From positions 1-33,436 of the forward strand of contig DISD01000035.1 in the NCBI GenBank assembly GCA_002435715.1: 33,436 bases of DNA, read 5' to 3'. Below are positions 9,285 to 17,474 of the stretch, piece by piece. The notes beneath the pieces are model-generated. The model was not told where the DNA came from. It made no database searches and was given only the letters and a program-made list of their open reading frames with translations. Numbering within the stretch: the stretch's first letter is position 1; every line of letters begins with the position of its first letter. The position numbers were made by a program, and so were the translations under genes. This DNA comes from Rhodospirillaceae bacterium UBA6219 (GTDB lineage: Bacteria > Pseudomonadota > Alphaproteobacteria > Rhodospirillales > Magnetospirillaceae).

Positions 9285-12200
9285 CTATTCCGCCGCCTGC
9301 TTGGTCAGGTATTGGTCGATGTCGACCTCGTCCATCTGTTCGGGCAGCAGGAAACGCTGGGCGTATTCGCGGTAGACGCCGGACGTCAGGAACAGATCGA
9401 ACAGATCGGGGTCGATGTGCTTGTCCTTCTTGAAGAAGGACAAGATTTTCACCGATTCCGACAGGGTCTTGGCCTTCTTGTAGGGGCGGTCCGAGGCGGT
9501 CAGCGCCTCGAAGATGTCGGCGATGGCCATGATCCGCGACGGTACCGACAATTGGTCCGAGGTCAGCTTGCGCGGATAACCGGTGCCGATCATGGTTTCG
9601 TGGTGGGTCCCGGCATATTCGGGGACACGCTTCATATGCTTGGGGAAGGGCAGCTTCTCCAGCATGGCGATGGTCTGCATGATGTGTTCGTTGATCTTGA
9701 AGCGTTCTTCTTCCGACAACGTGCCACGGCTGACCGCCAGATTGTAGACCTCGCCGAAATTATACAGGTTGTCGGGAATGGTGAGCTTGAAGTCGAAACC
9801 GGCATAGCGTTCCTTGCCGCCGGGACGCGGAATGATGTGCCACGGCTTGTCGTCCAACAGCTTTTCCACCACCGGCAATTGGGGCACTTCCGTCGGGAAA
9901 CGCTTCAATTCCTCGTGCGACAGGCCCAGACGGTCGTCGAAGGTCCGCACCCAGGTCTGTTCGGCCACCTGCTTCAGGCGTTCCACCTTGTCGGGCGCCA
10001 TGAACTCGCCGCCCACATTGCACTCGGCGACGAAGGCGAAATCGGCCAACAATTGGGCCCGGCGCTCTTCCATACGGGCCCGCAGGATGGCTTCTTCCTC
10101 TTGGCCGGCGATCACCCCTTGCATGTATTCGATCACCGCGTCGCGCAGCAGAACCTCGAAACGGGTGCGCACTTCGTGGATACGGTTATAGATGGTTTCC
10201 AGCTTGGTGGCCTTGTCGACCACGTATTCCGGGGTCACCACCTTGCCGCAATCATGCAGCCAGGCCCCGATCCTGAATTCGCGCCATTCCTCGTCGGTCT
10301 TGAAGTTGAACTCGGCCAAGGGACCGCTGTCCACCTTGCCGGCTTCCTCGGCCAGCATCAGCGCCAGTTCGGGCACGCGTTCGCAATGGCCGCCGGTATA
10401 GGGGCTTTTGGCGTCGATGGCGCCGGCGATGATCTGGATCATCGAGTCCATCAACAATTCCTGGGCATCCAGCAATTGTCTGTTGTAAAGCGCGGTGGCG
10501 GCTTGCGCCGACAAGGCTTCGACAAAGCTTTGGATGGCCGGGTCGAACGGAATGATGTCGTTGGTGCCGGGCGCCCGGGCGTTGATCAGTTGCAGCGCAC
10601 CGATGATGTCGCCGCCGCGCGGCTTCAACGGCACGGTCAGGAACGACTGCGAGCGATAGCCGTTGCGTTCGTCGAAGATTTTGGTGCCCGAGAAGTCGAA
10701 CTGGGTCGAATCATAGGCGTCGACGATGTTGACGGTGACCTGTTCGTGGACACAATGGCTGACCACGTTGCGGTGGTTGGGATTGCCCTCGGGATCATTC
10801 AGCGCCACGGCGGGAATGTTGGGCAAATCACCCGACGCGCCGCCCACGGCCAAGCCCAGGGTGTCGTTGCGCAAAATCTGGAAGCGAAGCGTTTCGTCTT
10901 CGGTGCGGATGTAAAGGGTACCGCCGTCGGCGTTGGTCAGATCCTTGGCCCCCATCAGGATCATTTCCATCAGCTTGTTGGAATCGCGTTCCGACGACAA
11001 AGCGATGCCCAAGCCCACCAGCTTTTCCAGCTTCACCTGGGCCACTTCCAGGGCCTGGGCCTTGTGGGCCAGGGATTCCTTCATCGAAGTGAAGGCATTT
11101 GCCAGCGAGTAGAATTCGACAATGAAGGAATCGCTGGGACCACGGCCCGAGAAATCGAAATTCTGCACCCGCTCGGCTTCGTCCGCCAAGGCGCGCACCG
11201 TGGCCCCCATGCGCCGCGACATGACCAAGGCCAAGGGCAGGATGACCAAGGCCACCACCGCCGCCATCAAGATCATCTGGCGCTGCATGTCGCGGATATG
11301 GGCGGTGAAGTCGTCGAACGGCGCCAGCACCGCCACCCCCAGGGCCGGCGATCCCGGCACCTGCCATTTCGACACGCGAACCATCAAGGTGCCGACATCC
11401 GCCAATTCGGCGAAACGGGTGTCGGTGTCCCCGTCCCCCAGCAAGGATTGCAAGGCCGTCGCCATCGGGGTGTTGATCTGATCCAAGGCCGAAAGCGGCT
11501 TGATCTCTGTGCCCAGCACCGAATTGCCGGCGGCCAGAACCCGCATCTTGTCGTCCACCAAGACGATGGCGCCGTTGGCCGACACCCGTTGGCCGCCGAC
11601 GAAGCCGTTCAGATCGGCCAAAGTGATGTCGACGCCGAACACCCCGGCCTGACGCGGCAGACGACGCGAGGCGGTGATACCGGGCTGTTGCAGGGAATTG
11701 AACAGATAGGGTGAGCTGAGAATCGGCTTGTCACCGGCCTCGATGGCCGGTTTGTACCAGCCGCGCTGCCGCGGGTCGTAGGTGGGTTGCGGATCGCTCG
11801 CCGTGCCCACCACCGACCCCGACGGGTCCAAATAAGTCCAGCTTTGCACCCGCGCCGCACCTTGGCCGGAAATGGCGCGGATGATCATCCAGGTGCTGGG
11901 CGGCGCCTTGTGGGCTTCGACGATACGACCATCCTGACGCGCCGCGATCACCTGCAGGAAGTCGCCGTTGTCATAGCCGTAATAAAGCGAATAAAGCGAC
12001 CGGTCATTGGCCAGGGTGTCGATCAGATAAGGCACCACCGGATGGGTGACGCCGTCGCCTTCCACCACCGCCAAGGCGGCGGGCAGCCGCCCGCCCATTC
12101 CCGCCAGGGTCATGGTGTCGGCCATCTGCCGGTCGACCTGGTCCACAACGCGGGCGGACACTTCCGAGAACAGCGTCGCCGCCGCGTCCTTGGCGGCCCG

Positions 12201-12317
12201 GGTGCTGGAATAATAGACATTGGCGACCGCCGCCAGGGTCACCGCGACGATGACGGCCAGGATAGCGCCGGAAATGCTGACGTGAAAACGCAACCTCAAG
12301 CGATGAGCGCCAACCAT
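9285..12317 (-). CDS. dCache-GAF-HD-GYP sensor, predicted c-di-GMP phosphodiesterase
   Basis: This membrane receptor is expected to hydrolyse c-di-GMP. From the ATG at 12317 it has 1010 residues: a transmembrane helix near 13-35 and a periplasmic dCache sensor (YDPRQRGWYKPA near 177). A second helix follows near 343-363, then a short HAMP-like segment, GAF at about 420-600 and HD-GYP from about 625. Readable metal and active-site motifs are HCERV, LHDCGK (near 688), INEHI, THHE, GTGYP (near 910) and IADIFEALT. About 130 residues are inserted between the HD helix and the NEHI helix. I chose 12317 because GAGGGGG sits five bases upstream; ATG at 12335 and TTG at 12356 are poorer. It is divergent from a diguanylate cyclase, suggesting an opposed pair. 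Confidence 0.92.
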   Translation of the reverse strand: MVGAHRLRLRFHVSISGAILAVIVAVTLAAVANVYYSSTRAAKDAAATLFSEVSARVVDQVDRQMADTMTLAGMGGRLPAALAVVEGDGVTHPVVPYLIDTLANDRSLYSLYYGYDNGDFLQVIAARQDGRIVEAHKAPPSTWMIIRAISGQGAARVQSWTYLDPSGSVVGTASDPQPTYDPRQRGWYKPAIEAGDKPILSSPYLFNSLQQPGITASRRLPRQAGVFGVDITLADLNGFVGGQRVSANGAIVLVDDKMRVLAAGNSVLGTEIKPLSALDQINTPMATALQSLLGDGDTDTRFAELADVGTLMVRVSKWQVPGSPALGVAVLAPFDDFTAHIRDMQRQMILMAAVVALVILPLALVMSRRMGATVRALADEAERVQNFDFSGRGPSDSFIVEFYSLANAFTSMKESLAHKAQALEVAQVKLEKLVGLGIALSSERDSNKLMEMILMGAKDLTNADGGTLYIRTEDETLRFQILRNDTLGLAVGGASGDLPNIPAVALNDPEGNPNHRNVVSHCVHEQVTVNIVDAYDSTQFDFSGTKIFDERNGYRSQSFLTVPLKPRGGDIIGALQLINARAPGTNDIIPFDPAIQSFVEALSAQAATALYNRQLLDAQELLMDSMIQIIAGAIDAKSPYTGGHCERVPELALMLAEEAGKVDSGPLAEFNFKTDEEWREFRIGAWLHDCGKVVTPEYVVDKATKLETIYNRIHEVRTRFEVLLRDAVIEYMQGVIAGQEEEAILRARMEERRAQLLADFAFVAECNVGGEFMAPDKVERLKQVAEQTWVRTFDDRLGLSHEELKRFPTEVPQLPVVEKLLDDKPWHIIPRPGGKERYAGFDFKLTIPDNLYNFGEVYNLAVSRGTLSEEERFKINEHIMQTIAMLEKLPFPKHMKRVPEYAGTHHETMIGTGYPRKLTSDQLSVPSRIMAIADIFEALTASDRPYKKAKTLSESVKILSFFKKDKHIDPDLFDLFLTSGVYREYAQRFLLPEQMDEVDIDQYLTKQAAE

Positions 12318-12548
12318 TCCCGCCCCCTCATTCATTCGATCGCTTCTACATAGCAAATCGGATCAACATAGACCAGTCGCCATATTACACCTAAGTATTA
12401 CGCACACCCCGGTTAAGATGCCGGGAATGTTTACTTAATCGGTAAATCGCCGAATCACGCATTGCCCCTCTAACCCTTGGGGATTATCCTTTCGGCCATT
12501 TTTCACGGCTGGGGACAGCTGCCGTGCTTTTGGGGGGACCTGGGGGTC
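12318..12548. promoter_or_regulatory. Divergent control region between the HD-GYP and GGDEF genes
   Basis: These 231 bases separate the two divergent c-di-GMP genes and are clearly AT-richer than either. Small dyads are visible: CCCGG (12408-12412) with CCGGG (12421-12425), and TTTAC/GTAAA just after. Promoters for both genes must lie here, but I cannot assign -35/-10 pairs with confidence. The last 30 bases before the ATG at 12549 are G-rich and supply its Shine-Dalgarno. Confidence 0.4.
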
Positions 12549-14408
12549 ATGAATCTCAACGTCAAGATCAGTGTGCTTTTTGCCGCCATCGCCGCTTTGT
12601 TGATCGCGCTGTTGATGGCCATAAGTCTTTATGCGTTTCGTAGCTTTTCCATCGCTTCGTCGTCGGAACACATCCGGACGGCGGCCGAAATCGTGCGCGT
12701 TCACCTGACCGAGTCGATGATCAACGGCGTCATCGACAAGCGTGAAAGTTTCTTGAAGCGCCTGATGGAGGTTCAAGGTCTGGCCTCGGCCCGAGTGGTG
12801 CGTTCGCCCGCCGTGGTTCATCAATTCGGCTCGGGCCTGAACGAAGAAAGCCCGTCCGATGAGATCGAAAACCGGGTCCTGCGCGAAGGCAAGCCCGATT
12901 ACGAGATTCTGGAAACCGACACCGACACCCTGATTCGCGGCACCATCCCCTTCATCGCCACCAATCGCGGTTCGCCCAATTGCCTGCAATGCCACGAGGT
13001 GCAGGAAGGCCAGGTGCTGGGCGCCGTCACCATGAAAGTGTCCATCGGCAATTTGAAGACCCAGGCGATGATGACCGTCGGCGCCCTGGTCGCCGCGGTG
13101 GCCATCTTCATGGGGATCGGCTTCGTGCTGATCCGCCGCATGGTCAACCCGGTTTCGGCCACCGCCATCGACGTGGAAGAGGCGGTGCAGCGGGCGCTGC
13201 GCGGTGACTTCAAGGCCAAGGTCGACCAGGTCACCAATGACGAGGTCGGCCAGATCGCCACCGACATGAACCGTCTGTTGACCTTCCTGGACGAAGGACT
13301 GACCCGCATCGGCGCCAACGTGGCGCGGCTGACCAGCCGCACGCCCACCGCCGACGAAAACCAGCTGACCGCCACCATCGACATGGTCGAAGGCCTGACC
13401 CGGGCCGCCCATTTCAAGCAGGCCATCGAAGAAGACGAAACCAAGGCCGAAATTCACCTGCGTCTGGCCCGCGCCCTGGAGGGCGAATTCGGCATCCGCG
13501 AATATTCCATCTACGAGATGCAGGCCAACAAGAACCACATGACACCGCTGTTCGTGGACGGCCAGCCGGAAGCGTCGTGCCGGTGGTGCGACCCGCAGAT
13601 CCTGGTGCGGTCCGAAGGCTGCCGCGCCAAGCGCACCGGCCATGTGGTGGACGGGGTGCTGAACCCCGGCATCTGCTATGCCTTCCAACCGCCCGAGGAA
13701 GCCCCCAACCGCAAGCATGTCTGCCTGCCCATCATCCAATCGGGCGCCGTCGGCAACGTGCTGCAATTGGTGGTTCCGGCCGAGGACGAAACCCGCATGC
13801 TGGAACAGCTGCCTTATGTCAGCGTCTACCTGCGCGAGGCGGCCCCGGTGCTGGAAACCAAGAAGCTGATGGAGACCTTGCGCGAATCGGCGCTGCGCGA
13901 CCCGATGACCGGGCTGAACAACCGCCGCTTCTTGGAAGAATACGTCGACACCTTGGTGGCCAACGTCCAGCGACGCCAGTCGCAGGTCGGCATCATGATG
14001 CTGGACCTGGACTTCTTCAAGATGGTCAACGACACCTATGGCCACGACGCCGGCGACGCCGTCATCAAGGCCTTGGCCAAGGTGTTGCGTCAAAGCGTGC
14101 GTGCCTCCGACATGGTGATCCGCTATGGCGGCGAGGAATTCCTGATCGTGTTGCTGGACGCCAGCCCGGAACAGGCCGATTCCATCGCCGAGAAGATCCG
14201 TTCCACCGTCGAATCCCTGGACATCCAGGCCGGCACCACGGTGCTGCGCAAGACCATCTCGATCGGCGTCGCCGACTTCCCCACCGACAGCGACACCTTC
14301 TGGCAGGCGGTCAAGTTCGCCGACGTCGCCCTGTATCAGGCCAAGGAAACCGGCCGCAACAAGGTGGTGCGCTTCGACCCCGACATGTGGAAGGACAAGA
14401 GCTACTGA
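12549..14408 (+). CDS. Diguanylate cyclase with CxxCH haem-type sensor and cysteine-rich domain
   Basis: This 619-residue membrane protein probably synthesises c-di-GMP. It has a transmembrane helix at 6-28 and a periplasmic domain carrying CLQCH at 145-149, the c-type haem attachment motif, in a DUF3365/Tll0287-like context. A second helix lies at about 174-196 and a HAMP region follows. Residues about 290-425 are GAF-like and cysteine-rich (Cys344, 347, 358, 376, 392, with GCRAKRTGHV). The C-terminal GGDEF domain has an intact GGEEF (527-531) and an RASD inhibitory site (518-521), so product feedback is expected. I chose ATG 12549 over an upstream TTG (12477) because the helix then starts the protein and GGGGG precedes it. 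The 3' end overlaps the converging AAA+ gene by 7 bp. Confidence 0.9.
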   Translation: MNLNVKISVLFAAIAALLIALLMAISLYAFRSFSIASSSEHIRTAAEIVRVHLTESMINGVIDKRESFLKRLMEVQGLASARVVRSPAVVHQFGSGLNEESPSDEIENRVLREGKPDYEILETDTDTLIRGTIPFIATNRGSPNCLQCHEVQEGQVLGAVTMKVSIGNLKTQAMMTVGALVAAVAIFMGIGFVLIRRMVNPVSATAIDVEEAVQRALRGDFKAKVDQVTNDEVGQIATDMNRLLTFLDEGLTRIGANVARLTSRTPTADENQLTATIDMVEGLTRAAHFKQAIEEDETKAEIHLRLARALEGEFGIREYSIYEMQANKNHMTPLFVDGQPEASCRWCDPQILVRSEGCRAKRTGHVVDGVLNPGICYAFQPPEEAPNRKHVCLPIIQSGAVGNVLQLVVPAEDETRMLEQLPYVSVYLREAAPVLETKKLMETLRESALRDPMTGLNNRRFLEEYVDTLVANVQRRQSQVGIMMLDLDFFKMVNDTYGHDAGDAVIKALAKVLRQSVRASDMVIRYGGEEFLIVLLDASPEQADSIAEKIRSTVESLDIQAGTTVLRKTISIGVADFPTDSDTFWQAVKFADVALYQAKETGRNKVVRFDPDMWKDKSY

Positions 14409-16135
14409 TCCATCGCCACCGCGCCCTGTTCCCCCGCCTCGGGCGGGACGTCCAGGGCGCGGAAAATGGCGCAGCGCCGAAACACGGCGATGCTGGGCGA
14501 CTGGTTCTTCTGGGCGCAGAATTTGGCCACCAACTTGGCCAAACCCTTGATATCGCGCCCGCTGACCTGGGGGAATTGCGCCGCCAGTTCGGCGATCAGG
14601 ACTTCGTTCAGGTCCAGACCGAATTGGTCGGCCATGACCCGCCAGATCTTCTTGCGGTCCTCGGCATCGGGTTGGTGATACTTGATCAGGGCGATACAGC
14701 GGGAAACGATGGCTTCGTCGATGTCGTCGACCCGGTTGGTGGTCAGGAACAACAGGCCGTTGAAATATTCCAGCACGCGCAGGAACACACCGACCACCGC
14801 GTTCATGGTCAGATTGTCCTGGCGACGCTTGATATAGACGTCGGCCTCGTCGATCAACATCACCGCTCCCCAACGCTGGGCCCGAGTCAGCGCATCCTTT
14901 AGCGCCAGCTCCATCTGGCCGACATCAAGCCCCAATTGACCGGAATGCACACGGTAAAGGGGGCGTTGGATGATCTCGGAATAGACCTCGGCGGTCAGCG
15001 TCTTGCCCACTCCGGGTGGACCGGCGCACAGTACGGTGGTCCCCCCTGACTTACCGGCGACGATGTCGTCCATCAAGGTATCCATCTCGGCGGTCAGGAT
15101 GTCGATCAGGTCGGTTTGCTCGGGCGGCAACACCAGCTTGCGCTTGATCTCGGGGTGATAGGCATAGGGTTCCAGATCCTCCACATGCACCCACAGGTGA
15201 TGATGCAACTCCAGATGGAACATCAGGATCAGCGGATGGACAGGTAATTCGGTGAAGGCGCCCTTGGGGATACGGGCGCGGGCGGCCTCGATGGCTTCCT
15301 CGGCGGCCGAGGACAGGAAGTTACTTTTTTCCGCCCGTCGCAGCAGCTTGTCGAGAAAGCCGCCCGAGGCATCCAAGCCCAGAACCCTCTCGCCCAGCAA
15401 TTCCTCGTCGTTGACCAGCCGGGCGGCTTCGCCGGTGGACGACAGCACCACCAGCGCCTTGCGCGCCCAATCGGTGTCGCGACGCTTCGAACTGGGGTCT
15501 TCGGCATAAATCCCCGCCCCCCGGCCCGAGAACTGCCGGCCATAACGGGCGCGCCAGTCGAAATAACGTTCGGCCTGTTCGTCGTAACTGGCCAAAAGCC
15601 CCTCGTCTTCCTTCATCCAGCCCAGTGCCGCCAAAATCTGCCCCACGGTACGCCCGGTCAGGTCGCGGGCGCGGATCATCAGGGTTTCCTGCGCCACCGC
15701 ACCCCGGGTATTGGCCTTCAGCTCGATCAGGATACGGCCGGATTCCTCGTCCCCCGGTGGCGTATAATCCAGCCGACTGACCAGAAAAGGCAGCGGCCGA
15801 CCGGCAGGGTTAAGACGAAACAACCAGCCGCGAAGGGCGCCATCCACCAAAGTGACGGCCAGGGCCGAGGCCAGACGGGGCAAGTCGTCGGGACCGAAGA
15901 CAGCCCCAGGTTCGGCGCTGACCCGGGCCAGATTCGCCAGTTGATCTATTTGGGCACGATGCGCATGGGGGGCGGCGGCGGTCAATCGGTGCAGGCTGGC
16001 CAGTTCATCGCCCGCCAATGCCCCCAGTCCGATTTCCACCCGGTTGCTGAAACGCAGTTGCGACAACATCCCTTCCAACCCAGGATGGATGGCAGCCCAT
16101 GCTTCGGCGATGCTTCGTTCGATGGTCAGTTTCAT
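14402..16135 (-). CDS. AAA+ ATPase of unknown function
   Basis: This 577-residue cytoplasmic protein carries one C-terminal AAA+ module. Walker A is GPPGVGKT (about 371-378) and Walker B is LIDEAD (about 427-431). TTNR (sensor 1) and SRC, with a possible arginine finger, follow. Residues 1-300 match no domain I can name: a helical stretch to about 70, then a mixed region containing LDYTPPGDEESGRI and RDLTGRTVGQILAALGW. The layout, a long substrate or adaptor part followed by one AAA module, suits a remodelling ATPase, but no partner is evident. I chose ATG 16135 because AGGGAGGGGCGG precedes it directly; longer upstream reading is out of character. The gene overlaps the diguanylate cyclase tail to tail by 7 bp. 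Confidence 0.85.
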   Translation of the reverse strand: MKLTIERSIAEAWAAIHPGLEGMLSQLRFSNRVEIGLGALAGDELASLHRLTAAAPHAHRAQIDQLANLARVSAEPGAVFGPDDLPRLASALAVTLVDGALRGWLFRLNPAGRPLPFLVSRLDYTPPGDEESGRILIELKANTRGAVAQETLMIRARDLTGRTVGQILAALGWMKEDEGLLASYDEQAERYFDWRARYGRQFSGRGAGIYAEDPSSKRRDTDWARKALVVLSSTGEAARLVNDEELLGERVLGLDASGGFLDKLLRRAEKSNFLSSAAEEAIEAARARIPKGAFTELPVHPLILMFHLELHHHLWVHVEDLEPYAYHPEIKRKLVLPPEQTDLIDILTAEMDTLMDDIVAGKSGGTTVLCAGPPGVGKTLTAEVYSEIIQRPLYRVHSGQLGLDVGQMELALKDALTRAQRWGAVMLIDEADVYIKRRQDNLTMNAVVGVFLRVLEYFNGLLFLTTNRVDDIDEAIVSRCIALIKYHQPDAEDRKKIWRVMADQFGLDLNEVLIAELAAQFPQVSGRDIKGLAKLVAKFCAQKNQSPSIAVFRRCAIFRALDVPPEAGEQGAVAMDQ

Positions 16136-16261
16136 CCGCCCCTCCCTGTGGTCCGCCCCTTTGTCGTGAAGACGGCGCCATTGACGGGTTCGCGACAGAA
16201 AAGCCGTTCCATCACGCCCGAGACACTGGGCAGCAAAAATCGGGCCGTGTATAAGGCGGGC

Positions 16262-16681
16262 ATGATTCCCATCACCCGCCGCATCGCGCTTGACGATTCC
16301 GAGCTGACGGAAAGCTTCGCCCGGTCTTCCGGACCGGGGGGGCAGAACGTCAACAAGGTGGAAACCGCCGTCGAATTGCGCCTGGACGTCGCCAATTCGC
16401 CCAACCTGCCCGACGAGGTGAAAGCCCGTCTGGCCAAGCTGGCCGGACGGCGCATGACCTTGGATGGGGTGTTGATCGTCACCGCCCAAGAACACCGTTC
16501 TCAGGACCGCAACCGCGCCGAGGCGATGAACAAGCTGGTGGAATTGATCCGCGAGGCGGCCAAGCCGCCACCGCCCAAGCGCAAACCCACCAAACCGACC
16601 AAGGGCAGCCAGCAGCGCCGCATGGACAGCAAGTCCAAGCGCGGCGCGGTGAAGAAGCTGCGCAGCCAGCGCCCCGAATAA
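16262..16681 (+). CDS. arfB: Peptidyl-tRNA hydrolase ArfB (alternative ribosome rescue)
   Basis: ArfB frees ribosomes stalled on non-stop mRNA by hydrolysing the peptidyl-tRNA. The 139 residues match the family length. GPGGQNVNK carries the catalytic GGQ at 26-28. A basic, proline- and lysine-rich tail from about residue 108 (PPPPKRKPTKPTK) is the segment known to enter the empty mRNA channel. There is no codon-recognition domain, which separates it from RF1 and RF2. The ATG at 16262 follows AAGGCGGGC. The gene is divergent from the AAA+ ATPase (126-bp gap) and its stop is 2 bp from the converging YitT gene. Confidence 0.95.
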   Translation: MIPITRRIALDDSELTESFARSSGPGGQNVNKVETAVELRLDVANSPNLPDEVKARLAKLAGRRMTLDGVLIVTAQEHRSQDRNRAEAMNKLVELIREAAKPPPPKRKPTKPTKGSQQRRMDSKSKRGAVKKLRSQRPE

Positions 16682-16683
16682 GC

Positions 16684-17301
16684 TCAGCTGACGCCCAGAT
16701 AACGATCGGATCGGTGATTGATGGCCAGAACCATGTTCAGCACCACGGTGCTGAGCACCGACAGGGCCAATTGGCTGACATCCAGTACGAAGAAGGCCCC
16801 GGCCAGGATGGACAGATCGACGCCCAGTTGAAAGAAACCGGCGCGCAGCCCCACCCGTTCCTGGATGTAAAGGGCCAGGATATTGAGCCCGCCCAAGCCG
16901 GTACGATGGCGGAACAGCATCAACAGGCCGATACCGCTGAGCCCCCCGGCAACCACCGCCGCGTATAGCGGATCAAGATGGTCGAAGCCGATCCAATGCG
17001 GGGTCAGGCGGGAAAACAATGTCACCAGACCGACGGCCAGGAAGGTGCGCAGGGTGAATTGCCAGCCCATGCGCATCCAGGCCAGCACATAAAACGGCAG
17101 GTTGAGCACGAAGAAGACGATGCCGAATTCCTGTTTGCTGACATAGCTCAGCAACAGCGCCAACCCGGCGGTGCCGCCGGTCAGCATCATCGTCTTGGCA
17201 TAAAGGGTCACCCCCAGGGCCACCAGTAAGGTTCCCAGCAACATGGCCAGCACGTCTTCATAAAGGTGGTGGCGGATGGCGGTATCGGGGGTGTTGGCCA
17301 T
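16684..17301 (-). CDS. YitT family membrane protein
   Basis: This 205-residue integral membrane protein has about five or six hydrophobic helices and the YitT/DUF161 character (MMLTGGTAGLALLLSYVS, RTGLGGLNILALYI). Many family members add a C-terminal cytoplasmic DUF2179 domain; this one ends after the membrane part. Function is not established for the family, and transport is only a guess. ATG 17301 (MANTPDT) has AAGG nine bases upstream. ATG 17310 is also in frame but leaves only one base after AAGG. It converges on arfB with a 2-bp gap. Confidence 0.85.
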   Translation of the reverse strand: MANTPDTAIRHHLYEDVLAMLLGTLLVALGVTLYAKTMMLTGGTAGLALLLSYVSKQEFGIVFFVLNLPFYVLAWMRMGWQFTLRTFLAVGLVTLFSRLTPHWIGFDHLDPLYAAVVAGGLSGIGLLMLFRHRTGLGGLNILALYIQERVGLRAGFFQLGVDLSILAGAFFVLDVSQLALSVLSTVVLNMVLAINHRSDRYLGVS

Positions 17302-17434
17302 GACGGACATCCTTGCTTCAGGGCGTCGCATTCTGCTGAGGCCATGGGCTTGGCGCAAGTCTGGTCATACCGGTTGATGAAATGACAGGGACAAGACCTC
17401 TGTCACATGCGGAAAAAGCACCTTTTGGCCATCG

Positions 17435-17452
17435 CAGGCCGGTAACGGCCTG
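17435..17452. terminator. Short perfect hairpin downstream of the CZB chemoreceptor
   Basis: CAGGCCG (17435-17441) and CGGCCTG (17446-17452) form a 7-bp perfect stem with a GTAA loop. It lies 22 bases past the stop of the leftward chemoreceptor, where a terminator would be expected. No T-run follows directly on that strand, so the call is weak. Confidence 0.35.
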
Positions 17453-17474
17453 TCGCCTTTCCTGCCGCCCTTTG

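Noticed and set aside
9312..11714. Open frame of 800 codons on the plus strand
   Set aside because: It is antisense to the HD-GYP gene, where real motifs are readable; the plus reading is a GC-skewed shadow.
12435..14873. Open frame of 812 codons on the minus strand
   Set aside because: It runs across the antisense of the cyclase and into the AAA+ gene in another frame. No coherent protein.
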